DNA of 10,427 nucleotides, from positions 1 to 10,427 of the forward strand of contig VMFH01000007.1 of assembly GCA_007375925.1 (NCBI GenBank). The letters run 5' to 3'. How positions within the stretch are numbered: the first letter of the stretch is position 1; every line of letters begins with the position of its first letter. Of this stretch, positions 9,945-10,427 are shown one piece after another. Position numbers and translations under genes: made by a program. This DNA is from Parcubacteria group bacterium Gr01-1014_72 (GTDB lineage Bacteria; Patescibacteriota; Minisyncoccia; Phycocordibacterales; VMFH01). Below the pieces are notes generated by a model. That model made no database searches, was not told the origin of the DNA, and worked only from the letters and a program-made list of their open reading frames with translations.

Positions 9945-10427
9945 TTAAAGCTGAAATTCTCCATTCCTGTAAATGACCCGCGAGGAGCCGTCGCGAAGGT
10001 GCGCGGTTACGGTCCGCGGGGCGGTGGAGATGATGTCGGTGTGAACGGAGGAATCGTTGTAGCCGAGCCGCTCCCAATCCTCGGGAGAGAGCTCGCCCGG
10101 GTCGTCAATGTAGCAATCGTGATATGACGCGCCAAGCGCAAGGTGTGTGTTGCCATGGGGCCCGCCGATATTTTCGTCAAAGAGGGTTTCCGCCATAAAC
10201 TTCGTAATGCGCGAAAATCGGCGATCGGTGAGCGAGTACTCCCCCACTCGATCCGCCCCCGCGGTCGCAATCATTTTTTTGAGCACCTTCTCGTTCTTCC
10301 GCGCCGAGGACTTCACGACATGCCCGTTTTTGAACTGAAGCTCCACTCCTTCAATCAAGACTCCGTACCGGTAGAGCGGCTGATTGAAGCGGATCCACCC
10401 TTCCGTCCCGCGCCAATCCGGCGAGGT
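9945..10427 (-). CDS. M29-family metallo-aminopeptidase (AmpS/AmpT type), C-terminal part (runs off right edge)
   Basis: The frame is open from the right edge through 160 residues to the TAA at 9945-9947. The motifs are those of thermophilic aminopeptidase T/S (M29): TSPDWRGTEGWIRFNQPLYR, a GAxRVGEYSL motif, TLFDENIGGPHGNTHLALG (metal-ligand His) and SSVHTD (His and Asp ligands), followed by DGSSRVIYRNGEF at the C-terminus. The E in GTEG could be another ligand. It is a cytoplasmic exopeptidase of broad specificity, expected to finish peptide turnover. The N-terminal half, including the start, is outside the window. Internal TTG/ATG codons in the visible part are not the gene start. Confidence 0.9.
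   Translation of the reverse strand, partial: TSPDWRGTEGWIRFNQPLYRYGVLIEGVELQFKNGHVVKSSARKNEKVLKKMIATAGADRVGEYSLTDRRFSRITKFMAETLFDENIGGPHGNTHLALGASYHDCYIDDPGELSPEDWERLGYNDSSVHTDIISTAPRTVTAHLRDGSSRVIYRNGEFQL

Overview
The window looks like a piece of a Patescibacteria/CPR (Parcubacteria-type) chromosome. The reasons are a short ValRS without the usual C-terminal tail, tiny one-helix membrane proteins, a PrsW-type protease, start codons without Shine-Dalgarno sites but with -10 boxes only a few bases upstream, and an essential-gene set packed with almost no spacers. Placement is inference from gene content; no 16S or marker phylogeny is possible here.

Layout. (1) 1-422, minus: N-terminal part of a secreted Ig-like surface protein, running off the left edge. 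(2) 423-846: AT-rich divergent intergenic region with five TGTCCTTT-like motifs. (3) 847-4961, plus: valS, a PrsW-family intramembrane protease, an Hsp20 chaperone and a family-4-like uracil-DNA glycosylase that lacks the iron-sulfur cysteines. (4) 4962-6621: an RNA-gene region with tRNA-Phe(GAA), tRNA-Gly(CCC) and tRNA-Arg(CCT), an 88-aa membrane protein and a glutaredoxin with a strong terminator. (5) 6622-7167: a divergent pair, an FtsB/DivIC-like protein (minus) and a 34-aa membrane peptide (plus). (6) 7263-10427, all minus: lepA (EF-4), a broken lepA 5' copy, a RelE/ParE-type toxin-antitoxin pair, a truncated NUDIX hydrolase and the C-terminal part of an M29 aminopeptidase.

The most striking signal is in the RNA region. 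Both tRNA-Phe and tRNA-Arg(CCT) lie INSIDE the D-arm of a second, split tRNA with the same anticodon. In each case the outer tRNA is cut at the same two places: between its 15th and 16th bases, where a 63-64-nt double hairpin sits, and between its 21st and 22nd bases (end of D-loop / start of the 3' D-stem strand), where an imperfect helix carries the complete inner tRNA at its tip. Removing the inserts gives outer tRNAs of 73 and 72 nt, exactly the lengths of their inner partners. The Arg outer tRNA is fully pairable and has its own promoter; the Phe outer one has several mismatches. I know of no described system with this architecture. It could be a mobile element targeting D-loops, a split or nested tRNA precursor, or a repeat-driven duplication.

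The protein genes are mainly housekeeping: translation (valS, lepA, tRNAs), proteostasis (prsW-like, hsp20, M29 peptidase), DNA repair (UDG, NUDIX remnant), redox (glutaredoxin) and division (ftsB-like). Small hairpins and heptamer repeats litter the spacers, consistent with a genome colonised by short palindromic repeats.
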